Assembly (NCBI GenBank): GCA_013041765.1
Contig: JABDRL010000411.1
Coordinates: 1-32,295, forward strand
Direction: 5' to 3'
DNA length: 32,295 bases
DNA from: Dactylosporangium sp.
GTDB taxonomy: Bacteria; Actinomycetota; Actinomycetes; Mycobacteriales; Micromonosporaceae
Part shown: piece by piece, positions 24,486 to 32,295 of the stretch
Layout of the letters: every line of letters begins with the position of its first letter
Position numbering within the stretch: the first letter of the stretch is position 1
The notes under the pieces: generated by a model
The model's database searches: none
Seen by the model: the letters and a program-made list of their open reading frames with translations, nothing else
Told to the model about the DNA's origin: nothing
Made by a program: the position numbers and the translations under genes

Positions 24486-25826
24486 TTGCTATCCGCCTTT
24501 CTCAGTGCGTTCAAAACGCCTGACCTGCGTAAGAAGTTGATCTTTAGCCTTTTCATCATCATGGTCTACCGCCTGGGCGCGACGTTACCGAGCCCGGGCG
24601 TGTCGTACGGCAACGTCCAGCGCTGCCTGGACATTGTGAACAGCGGCGACCAGGCCGGCGTCTTCACGCTGCTCAACTTGTTCTCCGGCGGCGCGCTGCT
24701 GCAGCTGTCGGTCTTCGCGCTCGGCATCATGCCGTACATCACGGCGAGCATCATCCTGCAGCTGCTCACGGTGGTCATTCCCCGGCTTGAGCAGCTCCGC
24801 AAGGAGGGGCAGTCGGGGCAAGCCAAGATCACCCAGTACACCCGATATCTGACGCTGGGCCTTGCCGTCCTCCAGGCTTCGGCATTCGTCGCCCTGGCCC
24901 GCTCGGGGCAACTGTTCGGCAACCAGTGTGACGGACCAGATCTTCAGATCATCCCGGACAGCTCGACCTGGAAGTACGGGCTGCCCATGTGGCTGACCGT
25001 GGTGACCCTGGTCGTCACGATGACCGCCGGCACGGGCGTCATCATGTGGCTGGGTGAACTCATCACCGACCGAGGCGTCGGCAACGGCATGTCAGTGTTG
25101 ATCTTCGTGTCGATCACGGCGAGGCTCCCCTCAGAGGGCTGGCAGATCTGGGAGAAGAGCAAGTACATCTTCGCGCTGGTCGTCGGCATCGGTATGGTGA
25201 TCATCGCGTTCGTGGTGTTCCTGGAACAGGCGCAGCGGCGGGTGCCGGTGCAGTACGCCAAGCGGATGGTCGGCCGGCGGATGTACGGCGGCACCTCGAC
25301 CTACATCCCGCTCAAGGTCAACCAGGCTGGTGTCATCCCGGTCATCTTCGCGTCGTCGCTGCTGTACATCCCGCAGCTGATCACGTCGTTCATGGGGAAC
25401 AGCACGCACTTCGTCAAGGTGTTCATCGAGCGGCACCTGGTCGATCAGAGCGATCCGGTGCACATCCTCAGCTACTTCCTGCTGATCATCTTCTTCACCT
25501 ACTTCTACGTGTCGATCACCTTCAACCCGACAGAGGTGGCCGACAACATGAAGAAGTATGGTGGTTTCATCCCCGGCATCCGCCCGGGCAAACCGACGGC
25601 GGAGTATCTGGACTTCATCCTGAGCCGCATCACCCTGCCCGGCTCGCTCTACCTCGGCATCATCGCGATCCTGCCCAACCTGTTCATCGACATGGTCGGC
25701 ACCAACGCGCAGAACTTCCCGTTCGGCGGTACGGCGGTTCTGATCATCGTCGGCGTGGGTCTGGAAACGGTCAAGCAGATCGAAAGCCAGCTCATGCAGC
25801 GGAACTACGAAGGCTTCCTGCGGTAG
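24486..25826 (+). CDS. secY: Preprotein translocase subunit SecY
   Basis: A 446-residue integral membrane protein forming the protein-export channel with SecE and SecG. The TTG at 24486 is chosen because AGGAGGA (24474-24480) lies five bases upstream and the result, MLSAFLSAFKTPDLRKKLIF, matches actinobacterial SecY; another TTG at 24468 would precede the ribosome binding site. About ten hydrophobic segments are visible. The GIMPYITASIILQLL plug-region motif and the cytoplasmic loop with PGIRPGKPTAEYLDFILSRI are conserved. The adk gene follows after 69 bases. Confidence 0.98.
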   Translation: MLSAFLSAFKTPDLRKKLIFSLFIIMVYRLGATLPSPGVSYGNVQRCLDIVNSGDQAGVFTLLNLFSGGALLQLSVFALGIMPYITASIILQLLTVVIPRLEQLRKEGQSGQAKITQYTRYLTLGLAVLQASAFVALARSGQLFGNQCDGPDLQIIPDSSTWKYGLPMWLTVVTLVVTMTAGTGVIMWLGELITDRGVGNGMSVLIFVSITARLPSEGWQIWEKSKYIFALVVGIGMVIIAFVVFLEQAQRRVPVQYAKRMVGRRMYGGTSTYIPLKVNQAGVIPVIFASSLLYIPQLITSFMGNSTHFVKVFIERHLVDQSDPVHILSYFLLIIFFTYFYVSITFNPTEVADNMKKYGGFIPGIRPGKPTAEYLDFILSRITLPGSLYLGIIAILPNLFIDMVGTNAQNFPFGGTAVLIIVGVGLETVKQIESQLMQRNYEGFLR

Positions 25827-25895
25827 GGTCAGGGCGCGCTCCTGCGCGACCGACGCCGACACGGCACCGGTGGTCCGAGGGATCGGAGGATCGAC

Positions 25896-26549
25896 TTGAG
25901 ATTGGTTCTGGTCGGTCCTCCCGGGGCGGGAAAAGGCACCCAAGCAGAGTTCGTCGCGGCCATGCTCGCCGTTCCCAAGATTTCGACGGGGGACATTTTC
26001 CGGGCCAACGTCGGTCGGGGTACCCCGCTGGGCGTGACGGCGAAGCGCTACATGGACGCCGGTCGGCTCGTGCCCGACGAAGTGACCATCAATATGGTCG
26101 CTGACCGCTTGGCGGACTCGGACGCCGTCTACGGTTTCCTCCTCGACGGATTTCCGCGGACGACGCCGCAGGCCATTGCCTTGGACGAGCTGCTGTGCTC
26201 GCGGGAGACGAAGCTCGACGTCGTGCTGGAACTGGTGATCGAGGAAGACGAGGTCATCCGACGGCTGTCCGGCCGCCGGACCTGCCGGGGCTGCGGCAAG
26301 ATCTGGCACATCGAGTTTGACCCGCCGCGGGCCACCGATCAGTGCGATCGCTGTGGTGGAGTGCTCTTCCAGCGCGACGATGACCGAGCTGCGACGATCG
26401 CTGAGCGGTTGCGGGTCTACGACCGGGACACGGCACCGCTGACCGACTACTACGGTGCCCAGGGCCGGCTGGTGGGTATCGACGGGACCGGGCCGGTCGA
26501 GGACGTGACCGCCAGGACCGGCGACGCGCTGCGGTCGTATCTCGGGTAG
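25896..26549 (+). CDS. adk: Adenylate kinase
   Basis: A 217-residue enzyme that interconverts ATP plus AMP and two ADP. The TTG start follows GGATCGGAGGA. The P-loop [10 protein letters not shown] is at 7-16, the AMP-binding region contains STGDIFR, and DGFPRT is intact. This is the long form with a full LID domain. C130, C133, C150 and C153 form a probable structural zinc site in the LID, as in several Gram-positive adenylate kinases; some actinobacteria, such as mycobacteria, have a short form without it. The position after secY is standard. The usual next gene, map, is not here. Confidence 0.97.
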   Translation: MRLVLVGPPGAGKGTQAEFVAAMLAVPKISTGDIFRANVGRGTPLGVTAKRYMDAGRLVPDEVTINMVADRLADSDAVYGFLLDGFPRTTPQAIALDELLCSRETKLDVVLELVIEEDEVIRRLSGRRTCRGCGKIWHIEFDPPRATDQCDRCGGVLFQRDDDRAATIAERLRVYDRDTAPLTDYYGAQGRLVGIDGTGPVEDVTARTGDALRSYLG

Positions 26550-26734
26550 GGGCCATGCACCCGACCGCGGGGTCGAGTTGGCCGTGGCTGGCACGGCGCG
26601 CGGTCCTGGCCTCGCCCCGACGGTGGCGCCAGGGGGCGGCCGTCGACCTGGGGACCGCTGGGCCGATCCTCCATTGAGCTGGATGCCGACGGGTGACATG
26701 CTCATGGTCCGAGGGGACTGCATGGGAGGACATA

Positions 26735-27352
26735 GTGGAGGGGCGGCAGGAAGACCTGCGGGCGGCCGATGTCGACAGGGCATTTGTCACTGGCCTGCTC
26801 AAGAAGGCTGTTGACGAGGGACGGCTGACCCTGACCGAGTACGACGAGCGCCTACGTGCCACCTACGCTGCGCAGACCTACGGGGATCTGGACGTCCTGC
26901 TGCGAGATCTGCCCGCCGGCATTCGGCAGCCGGCGTCGAACGAGCCCGCTTCGCCGGCCCCAACCACCAGGGTGCGGGACCCCGCCGTCGTGGAGTGGCC
27001 CGGGCGGACGGCCGCGAAGGAGACCCCGCTGGCCGGGATGGCCTCGCCCCGCCCGGGGCCGGTCGCCGGGCCGGTTCCCGCGACCCCGTCGGTGGCGTCC
27101 GTGTTCGCCGCGGAGGCGGCGGAGTTCGTCGCCAGCCGGCGTCATCGGAGGATTCCGAAGTGGCTGATCGTGGTGTGGGGAACCTGGCTGTCCGCAGTAT
27201 CGATCAATCTCGTGATCTGGCTGCTGGTCTCCATCACCGCCAGCGGGGGGCCGGTGTACTTCTGGCCGATGTGGGTCGCCGGACCATGGGGAACGGCGCT
27301 GGTGGCCCTCACGATCATGATGGGGCTGCTGGGGGCGTCGGACCGGGAGTAG
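26735..27352 (+). CDS. DUF1707-domain membrane protein
   Basis: A 205-residue protein. Residues about 7-57 (LRAADVDRAFVTGLLKKAVD and GRLTLTEYDERLRATYAAQT) match the DUF1707 family, a short helical N-terminal domain common in actinobacteria. A Pro/Ala-rich linker follows to about 135. Two membrane segments lie near 144-167 and 174-198, recalling the 2TM arrangement often joined to this domain. The GTG at 26735 is chosen because it follows GGGAGGA (26724-26730) and starts just before the domain. A weak promoter, TTGAGC (26674-26679) and CATGCT (26697-26702), is possible. Function is unknown. Its place between adk and infA is where map is usually found. Confidence 0.8.
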   Translation: MEGRQEDLRAADVDRAFVTGLLKKAVDEGRLTLTEYDERLRATYAAQTYGDLDVLLRDLPAGIRQPASNEPASPAPTTRVRDPAVVEWPGRTAAKETPLAGMASPRPGPVAGPVPATPSVASVFAAEAAEFVASRRHRRIPKWLIVVWGTWLSAVSINLVIWLLVSITASGGPVYFWPMWVAGPWGTALVALTIMMGLLGASDRE

Positions 27353-27366
27353 CCGGGGTGCCTGGT

Positions 27367-27395
27367 TTGCCCTACCGAAGGTCAACGCGTAGACT
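27367..27395 (+). promoter_or_regulatory. Predicted infA promoter
   Basis: TTGCCC (27367-27372) and TAGACT (27390-27395) are separated by exactly 17 bases. It begins 15 bases after the DUF1707 gene. Transcription from about 27402 would give a leader of roughly 115 bases before infA. It probably drives the infA to rplQ group. Confidence 0.6.
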
Positions 27396-27517
27396 ACCGT
27401 GCTGGCGCACAGCGTCCACTCTGGCATGCCCGTCCTGCGCTTCGACGGGCCGCCGGAGCCGCGGCTGGAAGGACCTGCGAGCCACCCAATCAGACCTGAT
27501 GTCAGGTAGTGGAGGAC

Positions 27518-27739
27518 ATGCCAAAGAAAGATGGGGCCATCGAGATCGAGGGCCGAGTAATCGAGCCACTCCCGAACGCCATGTTTCGGGTGGAGCTCGC
27601 CAATGGCCACAAAGTCTTGGCCCATATCAGTGGCAAGATGCGGCAGCACTACATTCGTATCCTGCCCGAGGACAGGGTTGTCGTGGAGCTCTCGCCCTAC
27701 GACCTCACTCGGGGACGCATCGTCTACCGCTACAAGTGA
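27518..27739 (+). CDS. infA: Translation initiation factor IF-1
   Basis: A 73-residue S1/OB-fold protein that occupies the ribosomal A site during initiation. The sequence [20 protein letters not shown] and [20 protein letters not shown] is almost identical to other actinobacterial IF-1 proteins. The ATG at 27518 matches the family start, but GGAGG (27511-27515) is only two bases before it, unusually close. A GTG at 27509 would add three residues (MED) and has no good ribosome binding site. The gene starts the alpha-type group with its own predicted promoter. Confidence 0.97.
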   Translation: MPKKDGAIEIEGRVIEPLPNAMFRVELANGHKVLAHISGKMRQHYIRILPEDRVVVELSPYDLTRGRIVYRYK

Positions 27740-27775
27740 CGTCCGAGTCGCGAACGTCCGTGATCGCCTGGTTGC

Positions 27776-27789
27776 CCGGCAGCTGCCGG
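27776..27789. repeat. 14-base perfect palindrome in the infA-rpmJ gap
   Basis: CCGGCAGCTGCCGG is a perfect palindrome lying 37 bases after infA, within the 135-base gap before rpmJ. It could be an operator or a small RNA stem, though a stem would have to open its centre to form a loop. No second copy was noticed in the window. Confidence 0.35.
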
Positions 27790-27874
27790 ATGGCGCGGCT
27801 TGGCGGGCGTACCAGCAGGTAACGGTCGGTTCTTGTCGCTCGGACCCCGGGCGCGGAAGGAAGTTAGGCACACC

Positions 27875-27988
27875 GTGAAGGTCAAGCCGAGCGTTAAGAA
27901 GATCTGCAATAAGTGTCGGGTCATCCGGCGTCACGGCCGGGTCATGGTCATCTGTGACGACCCGCGCCACAAGCAGCGTCAGGGTTGA
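27875..27988 (+). CDS. rpmJ: 50S ribosomal protein L36 (zinc form)
   Basis: A 37-residue protein reading [20 protein letters not shown] and ending HKQRQG. The zinc ligands C11, C14, C27 and H32 are all present, so it is the zinc-binding type. The GTG at 27875 is supported by GGAAGGAAG and TTAGG upstream and by family length. The position between infA and rpsM is conserved in Gram-positive bacteria. Confidence 0.96.
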   Translation: MKVKPSVKKICNKCRVIRRHGRVMVICDDPRHKQRQG

Positions 27989-28042
27989 GGAACACCCGAA
28001 CCTGACGCACGACAGCGACGCCGGCCAGCGCCGGCACCGCAC

Positions 28043-28169
28043 CCCTCGCAAGAGGGCGCGCAGCGGCGAAGGCCCCTGCGCGAGGAAGGCTCGTCCCAGC
28101 CGCGGGGACGGTGAACGACCCCGTGGATTCACCCTCGGTCGGAGGCCGAGGCCCGTCCGGGCAGACGGG
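28043..28169 (+). promoter_or_regulatory. Series of four hairpins in the rpsM leader
   Basis: The 229-base rpmJ-rpsM gap has four stems: CCCTC-GCAA-GAGGG (28043-28056, GNRA-type loop), CGTCCC with GGGACG (28092-28097, 28105-28110), CCTCGG with CCGAGG (28133-28138, 28146-28151), and CCCGTC with GACGGG (28152-28157, 28164-28169). In E. coli, S4 represses this operon by binding RNA around the rpsM start. Whether this region does the same is inference. Confidence 0.45.
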
Positions 28170-28217
28170 GTTGGGGCGGGCATAGACCTCCGGCGAGAAC
28201 AAGGAGCACGCCCGCAG

Positions 28218-28598
28218 ATGGCACGCCTTGTCGGCGTCGATCTTCCCCGCGAAAAGCGGATGGAGATCGCGCTTACGTACATTTTCGGCATTGGCCGTAC
28301 CCGCGCCGCAGAGACGCTGGTTGCCACGGGTATCGACCCGAACAAACGGGCTCGCGATCTGACCGACGACGAGGTCGTTCGGCTGCGCGACTACATCGAA
28401 GGCAGCTTCAAGGTCGAGGGCGATCTCCGTCGGGAAGTCGCGGCCGACATTCGACGCAAGGTCGAGATCGGCTGCTACGAGGGCATCCGGCACCGCCGCG
28501 GGCTGCCGGTGCGTGGACAGCGCACCCGCACCAACGCCCGTACGCGGAAAGGCCCCAAGCGCACGGTCGCTGGCAAGAAGAAGCCCGGCAAGAAGTAA
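28218..28598 (+). CDS. rpsM: 30S ribosomal protein S13
   Basis: A 126-residue protein of the 30S head that contacts the P-site tRNA and bridges to the large subunit. The ATG at 28218 gives [20 protein letters not shown], the standard start; AAGGAG (28201-28206) is eleven bases upstream, slightly far. The helix-two-turn-helix region and the basic tail with [20 protein letters not shown] are typical. It follows a 229-base structured gap and precedes rpsK by 18 bases. Confidence 0.98.
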   Translation: MARLVGVDLPREKRMEIALTYIFGIGRTRAAETLVATGIDPNKRARDLTDDEVVRLRDYIEGSFKVEGDLRREVAADIRRKVEIGCYEGIRHRRGLPVRGQRTRTNARTRKGPKRTVAGKKKPGKK

Positions 28599-28616
28599 CG
28601 AGGAGCGCACACACTC

Positions 28617-29024
28617 ATGCCACCGAAGGCTCGCGCCGGTGCCGCTGTCAAGAAGGTACGGCGCAAGGAACGCAAGAACGTCGCCCACGGGCAGGCGCAC
28701 ATCAAGAGCACGTTCAACAACACCATCGTCTCGGTCACCGATCCGACTGGAGCGGTGATTTCCTGGGCTTCCGCCGGCCAGGTCGGGTTCAAGGGCTCGC
28801 GCAAGTCGACGCCGTTCGCCGCGCAACTCGCCGCGGAGGCCGCCGCCCGCCGCGCCATGGAGCACGGGATGCGCAAGGTCGACGTATTCGTCAAGGGGCC
28901 AGGGTCCGGCAGGGAAACGGCGATCCGATCGCTTCAGGCCGTCGGCCTGGAGGTCGGCCAGATCTCTGACGTCACGCCGCAGCCGCACAACGGCTGCCGC
29001 CCACCGAAGCGTCGTCGGGTCTAA
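28617..29024 (+). CDS. rpsK: 30S ribosomal protein S11
   Basis: A 135-residue platform protein near the E site. It starts [20 protein letters not shown] behind AACGAGGAGCG. The core contains [20 protein letters not shown] and [20 protein letters not shown]; the C-terminus [13 protein letters not shown] is highly conserved. The position between rpsM and rpsD is canonical. Confidence 0.98.
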   Translation: MPPKARAGAAVKKVRRKERKNVAHGQAHIKSTFNNTIVSVTDPTGAVISWASAGQVGFKGSRKSTPFAAQLAAEAAARRAMEHGMRKVDVFVKGPGSGRETAIRSLQAVGLEVGQISDVTPQPHNGCRPPKRRRV

Positions 29025-29044
29025 GGCGCAGGGAGGACAACACC

Positions 29045-29671
29045 ATGGCTCGCTATACCGGTGCTGACTGCCGCCGTTGCCGGAGGGAGAAAATGAAGCT
29101 CTTCCTGAAGGGCAGCAAGTGCGATGGGGCGAAGTGCCCGTTCGAATCCAGGCCGTTCCCCCCGGGGCAGCACGGTCGCGGACGTACCAAGGAGACCGAG
29201 TACCTGCTTCAGCTTCGGGAGAAGCAGAAGGCCCGTCGGGTCTACGGCATTCTCGAAAAGCAGTTCCGCGGGTACTACGAGGAAGCCGTCCGCAGGCCAG
29301 GCAAGACTGGTGAGGAGTTGCTCCAGATCCTGGAGTCGCGGCTCGACAACGTCGTCTACCGGGCCGGATATGCCTCCTCGCGGGACCAGGCTCGGCAGTA
29401 CGTCCGTCACGGGCATATCCTGGTCAACGGCAAGAAGGTCGACATCCCGTCGTACCGGGTGCGGGAGCACGACATCGTCGAGGTTCGGGACAAGTCGCGC
29501 TCACTGGCCCCATTCATGATCGCTCAGGGACTCGCCGGGAGTCGGACGACCCCGGCGTGGCTTGAGGCGATTCCGAGCCAGCTCAAGGTCCTGGTGCACT
29601 CCCTGCCCGCGCGGCAGGTCATTGACACCCAGGTCCAGGAGCAGCTCATCGTCGAGCTCTACAGCAAGTAA
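29045..29671 (+). CDS. rpsD: 30S ribosomal protein S4 (zinc form)
   Basis: A 208-residue primary 16S rRNA-binding protein and, in E. coli, the translational repressor of the alpha operon. The N-terminal zinc site C9, C12, C26 and C31 is complete, marking the zinc-binding type. The S4 RNA-binding domain is visible at [20 protein letters not shown] and [20 protein letters not shown]. The ATG at 29045 follows AGGGAGGACAA. A hairpin lies immediately after the stop. Confidence 0.98.
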   Translation: MARYTGADCRRCRREKMKLFLKGSKCDGAKCPFESRPFPPGQHGRGRTKETEYLLQLREKQKARRVYGILEKQFRGYYEEAVRRPGKTGEELLQILESRLDNVVYRAGYASSRDQARQYVRHGHILVNGKKVDIPSYRVREHDIVEVRDKSRSLAPFMIAQGLAGSRTTPAWLEAIPSQLKVLVHSLPARQVIDTQVQEQLIVELYSK

Positions 29672-29676
29672 CCGGA

Positions 29677-29703
29677 TACGCGGGGGGCGATGCTCCCCGC
29701 GTA
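29677..29703 (+). terminator. Hairpin between rpsD and rpoA
   Basis: TACGCGGGG (29677-29685) pairs perfectly over nine bases with CCCCGCGTA (29695-29703) around a 9-base loop, starting six bases after the rpsD stop. There is no U-tract. It may partly terminate transcription or protect the upstream mRNA, allowing rpoA to be expressed at a different level from the ribosomal genes. Confidence 0.5.
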
Positions 29704-29813
29704 CCCCCGGACGGGCCCGGGGCCGGCCGAATGGTCGGCGCCGGAACCTGCCCCGACGGGACACTGTTCGGGCCGTCATATAGCGGGCGGCCACGACTAC
29801 TGGAGGAATTTCA

Positions 29814-30836
29814 GTGCTCATCTCTCAGAGGCCAACCCTCGCTGAGGAGTTGATCAGCGAGATCCGGTCGCGGTTCACCATTGAGCCGTTGGAGCCGGGC
29901 TTCGGGTACACCCTGGGCAATTCGCTGCGGCGGACGCTGCTGAGCTCGATCCCGGGCGCGGCGGTGACCAGCATCAAGATCGATGGGGTGCTGCACGAGT
30001 TCACGACGATCCCCGGTATCAAGGAGGACGTCGTCGAGCTGGTGATGAACGTCAAGGAACTGTGCGTCAGCTCGGATCACGACGAGCCGGTGTCGATGTA
30101 CCTGCGCAAGCAGGGGCCGGGCGACGTGACGGCCGGGGACATCCAGCCGCCCGCCGGCGTCTCGGTGCACAATTCGGACCTCAAGCTGGCGACGCTCAAT
30201 GCCAAGGGCCGCTTGGACATGGAGCTGACGGTCGAGCGGGGCCGGGGATACGTGACCGCCGCGCAGAACAAGCAGCAGAACCAGGAGATCGGCCGGATCC
30301 CCGTCGACTCGATCTATTCCCCGGTGATGAAGGTGACCTACCGGGTCGAGGCGACGCGCGTGGAGCAGCGCACCGACTTCGATCGTCTGATCATCGACGT
30401 GGAGACCAAGCCGTCGGTCACGCCGCGGACCGCCCTGGCCTCCGCCGGGTCGACGCTGGTGGAGCTGTTCGGGCTCGCCCGGGAACTGGACACGGACGCC
30501 GAGGGCATCGACATCGGACCGTCGCCGCAGGATGCCCAGCTCGCAGCCGATCTCGCACTGCCGATCGAGGAGCTGGACCTGACCGTCCGGTCGTACAACT
30601 GCCTCAAGCGGGAAGGGATCAACACGGTCGGCGAGCTGATCAGCCGCACCGAGGCCGACCTGCTGGATATCCGTAACTTCGGCCAGAAGTCCATCGACGA
30701 GGTCAAGATGAAGCTCGCCGGGATGGGCCTTGGTCTCAAGGACTCCGCGCCGACGTTCGACCCGACCCACGTGGTCGACACGTTCGCCGACGTGGAATAC
30801 GACACCGACGACTACCGCGAGACCGAGCAGCTGTAG
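29814..30836 (+). CDS. rpoA: DNA-directed RNA polymerase subunit alpha
   Basis: A 340-residue subunit. The N-terminal domain dimerises and seeds assembly of beta and beta' ([20 protein letters not shown] is the signature). The C-terminal domain from about residue 250 ([20 protein letters not shown] then [19 protein letters not shown]) binds promoter UP elements and activators. The GTG at 29814 follows GGAGGA (29802-29807). The acidic tail is typical of actinobacteria. It lies between rpsD and rplQ after a 142-base gap with a hairpin; a separate promoter is possible but I found no convincing one. Confidence 0.99.
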   Translation: MLISQRPTLAEELISEIRSRFTIEPLEPGFGYTLGNSLRRTLLSSIPGAAVTSIKIDGVLHEFTTIPGIKEDVVELVMNVKELCVSSDHDEPVSMYLRKQGPGDVTAGDIQPPAGVSVHNSDLKLATLNAKGRLDMELTVERGRGYVTAAQNKQQNQEIGRIPVDSIYSPVMKVTYRVEATRVEQRTDFDRLIIDVETKPSVTPRTALASAGSTLVELFGLARELDTDAEGIDIGPSPQDAQLAADLALPIEELDLTVRSYNCLKREGINTVGELISRTEADLLDIRNFGQKSIDEVKMKLAGMGLGLKDSAPTFDPTHVVDTFADVEYDTDDYRETEQL

Positions 30837-30865
30837 AGCGCGCTGCCTGGACAAGGAGCCCCACC

Positions 30866-31387
30866 ATGCCAACGCCCACCAAGGGCCGCCGCCTCGGCGG
30901 CAGCCCGGCGCACGAGCGGTTGATGCTGGCGAACCTCGCCACATCACTGTTTCGGTACGGCAAGATCCAGACCACGGAGACCAAGGCCAAGCGGCTACGC
31001 CCGCTGGCAGAGCGGCTCGTGACCTTCGCCAAGCGCGGTGACCTGCACTCACGTCGGCGGGTGCTCACGGTCGTCCACGACAAGGACGTGGTGTACCAGC
31101 TGTTCGACCAGATCGCGCCGCAGTACACCAACCGTAACGGCGGGTACACCAGGATCATCAAGGTCGGGCCCCGCAAGGGCGACGCGGCGCCGATGGCGGT
31201 CATCGAGTTGGTTGAGGAACTGCGGGAAGCCGAGTCGGCGGCAGGACGCGAGCGGGCCAGGGCCGACCGGTCGCGCGCCAAGACCGATGCGATGGCCGCG
31301 CTTGCCGGGGACGACGCCGAGACCGAGACCCCGGCCAGCTCCGGGACCTCGACCGACCCTGGCGACGCCGCGACGGCCAAGAACTGA
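30866..31387 (+). CDS. rplQ: 50S ribosomal protein L17 with C-terminal tail
   Basis: A 173-residue protein near the tunnel exit. The core (about 1-118) begins [20 protein letters not shown] and has [20 protein letters not shown]. After residue 118 comes a tail rich in Ala, Glu, Arg, Ser and Thr, absent in E. coli and usual in actinobacteria. ACAAGGAGC is the ribosome binding site. It is probably the last ribosomal gene of this transcript, as a hairpin follows. Confidence 0.97.
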   Translation: MPTPTKGRRLGGSPAHERLMLANLATSLFRYGKIQTTETKAKRLRPLAERLVTFAKRGDLHSRRRVLTVVHDKDVVYQLFDQIAPQYTNRNGGYTRIIKVGPRKGDAAPMAVIELVEELREAESAAGRERARADRSRAKTDAMAALAGDDAETETPASSGTSTDPGDAATAKN

Positions 31388-31417
31388 CACCCACACCTCG
31401 CACTATCCATGCACCGG

Positions 31418-31445
31418 CCCGGCACTCGTACCGCAGAGTGTCGGG
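31418..31445 (+). terminator. Hairpin after rplQ
   Basis: CCCGGCACTC (31418-31427) pairs with GAGTGTCGGG (31436-31445) over ten positions including one G-U pair, around an 8-base loop. It lies 31 bases after the rplQ stop and before truA, with no U-tract. It is a plausible terminator or attenuator of the alpha group. Confidence 0.5.
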
Positions 31446-31483
31446 TCCGTGCGTGTCTTGACGTGAAGCTGGAGCGGACCGGG

Positions 31484-32295
31484 ATGACGACGGCGCCTGG
31501 GAATCGGGTCGGCGGCGGGCCGACGGCGCGGATTCGGCTGGATATCGCCTATGACGGCACGGGGTTCTCCGGCTGGGCCGCCCAGCCGGGGCGGCGCACC
31601 GTCGCGGGAGTGCTGACCGAGGCCCTCGCCGCGGTGTTCGGGGAGGACGGTCCGCGGGGACTGACCGTCGCGGGCCGGACCGACGCCGGCGTTCACGCCA
31701 GCGGGCAGGTGTGCCACGTGGACGTTCCGGTGGCCGCGGCGGAGGCCCTGACCGACTCGCTGGTCCGTCGGCTGGCTGGCCTGCTCTCGGCCGACGTCAG
31801 GGTGCGGGCCGTCTCCCGGGTGCCGCCGACGTTCGACGCTCGCTTCTCGGCCCTGTCGCGGCGGTACGAGTACCGGGTGACGGACACGCCGTGGGGCGCG
31901 GAGCCGCTGCGCCGCTACGAGACCCTGGCATGGCCCCGACCGCTCAACCTGGACGCCATCAACGCCGCCGCGCGAGCCCTGCGCGGGGAACACGATTTCG
32001 TCGCCTACTGCCGGCGCAAGGCGCACGGGACCACGATCCGGTCAGTCAGCCGGCTGGACTGGCAGCGGCGGCCGGACGGCGTGGTGCTTGCGACGGTGGA
32101 GGCGGATGCGTTCTGCCAGGCGATGGTGCGGAGTCTCGTCGGCGCGCTGCTGGCCGTGGGGGAGGGGCGCCGTCCCGTTGACTGGCCGGCCAGCCTGCTG
32201 ACCCGGAACGAGCGAGCCTGCGAGGTCATGGTGGTCCCGCCTCATGGCCTGACCCTGGTGGCCGTCGCGTACCCCACCGATGAGGTGGGGTACGC
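31484..32295 (+). CDS. truA: tRNA pseudouridine synthase A, incomplete at window end
   Basis: The enzyme converts uridines 38-40 of tRNA anticodon stems to pseudouridine. The frame runs from 31484 to the window edge without a stop, giving 270 visible residues, close to full length. RIRLDIAYDGTGFSGWAAQP and AGRTDAGVHASGQ are diagnostic, with D67 the catalytic aspartate. RRYEYRV and FCQAMVRSLVGALLAVGEGR are also conserved. The ATG at 31484 is preferred, with GGAG (31471-31474) nearby; an in-frame GTG at 31463 lacks a ribosome binding site. It follows rplQ as in many bacteria. Its last visible codons form a perfect hairpin. Confidence 0.95.
   Translation, partial: MTTAPGNRVGGGPTARIRLDIAYDGTGFSGWAAQPGRRTVAGVLTEALAAVFGEDGPRGLTVAGRTDAGVHASGQVCHVDVPVAAAEALTDSLVRRLAGLLSADVRVRAVSRVPPTFDARFSALSRRYEYRVTDTPWGAEPLRRYETLAWPRPLNLDAINAAARALRGEHDFVAYCRRKAHGTTIRSVSRLDWQRRPDGVVLATVEADAFCQAMVRSLVGALLAVGEGRRPVDWPASLLTRNERACEVMVVPPHGLTLVAVAYPTDEVGY
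32267..32295 (+). repeat. Perfect 12-bp inverted repeat at the truA 3' end
   Basis: GCGTACCCCACC (32267-32278) pairs perfectly with GGTGGGGTACGC (32284-32295) around GATGA. It is inside the truA reading frame, encoding part of VAYPTDEVGY, and ends exactly at the window edge. It may be a terminator embedded in the end of the gene. What follows it cannot be seen. Confidence 0.6.

Overview
The window is a very GC-rich chromosomal segment in which every convincing gene lies on the + strand. It is the core transcription and translation cluster of a high-GC actinobacterium: the rpoBC, str, S10, spc and alpha operons in one nearly uninterrupted run. GTG and TTG starts are common, promoters look like TTGNNN-N17-TANNNT, hairpins lack U-tracts, and ribosomal proteins S3, L22 and L17 carry actinobacterial C-terminal tails. 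By eye the protein sequences resemble Frankia and its relatives, but I could not run a search, so the genus is inference.

Layout. Bases 1-480 hold a terminator-like hairpin, presumably of an upstream gene, then a tandem dyad motif and the rpoB promoter. rpoB and rpoC (481-7936) follow, ending in a strong hairpin. Two small membrane proteins of unknown function (8091-9107) separate them from the str operon: rpsL, rpsG, fusA, tuf (9504-13994). A 431-base leader precedes the S10 operon: rpsJ, rplC, rplD, rplW, rplB, rpsS, rplV, rpsC, rplP, rpmC, rpsQ (14426-19923). The spc operon follows: rplN, rplX, rplE, rpsZ, rpsH, rplF, rplR, rpsE, rpmD, rplO (20011-24171), then secY and adk after a structured 314-base gap. 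A DUF1707-type membrane protein (26735-27352) lies where related genomes usually carry map. The alpha group completes the set: infA, rpmJ, rpsM, rpsK, rpsD, rpoA, rplQ, and truA running off the end.

Together these genes encode the beta, beta' and alpha subunits of RNA polymerase, about half of the ribosomal proteins, elongation factors G and Tu, initiation factor IF-1, the SecY export channel, adenylate kinase and tRNA pseudouridine synthase TruA. Many neighbours overlap by 1 or 4 bases, which points to translational coupling.

The coding content is ordinary housekeeping and I found no cryptic new protein system. The points that deserve a second look are non-coding: a 26-base hairpin element repeated exactly in the rpsL and rpsJ leaders, a long rpoB-rpoC intergenic hairpin with a competing alternative pairing, structured leaders before fusA, tuf, secY and rpsM, a likely leaderless gene after rpoC, and the replacement of map by a DUF1707 gene. 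All structures were read by eye and none was folded or compared with a database.
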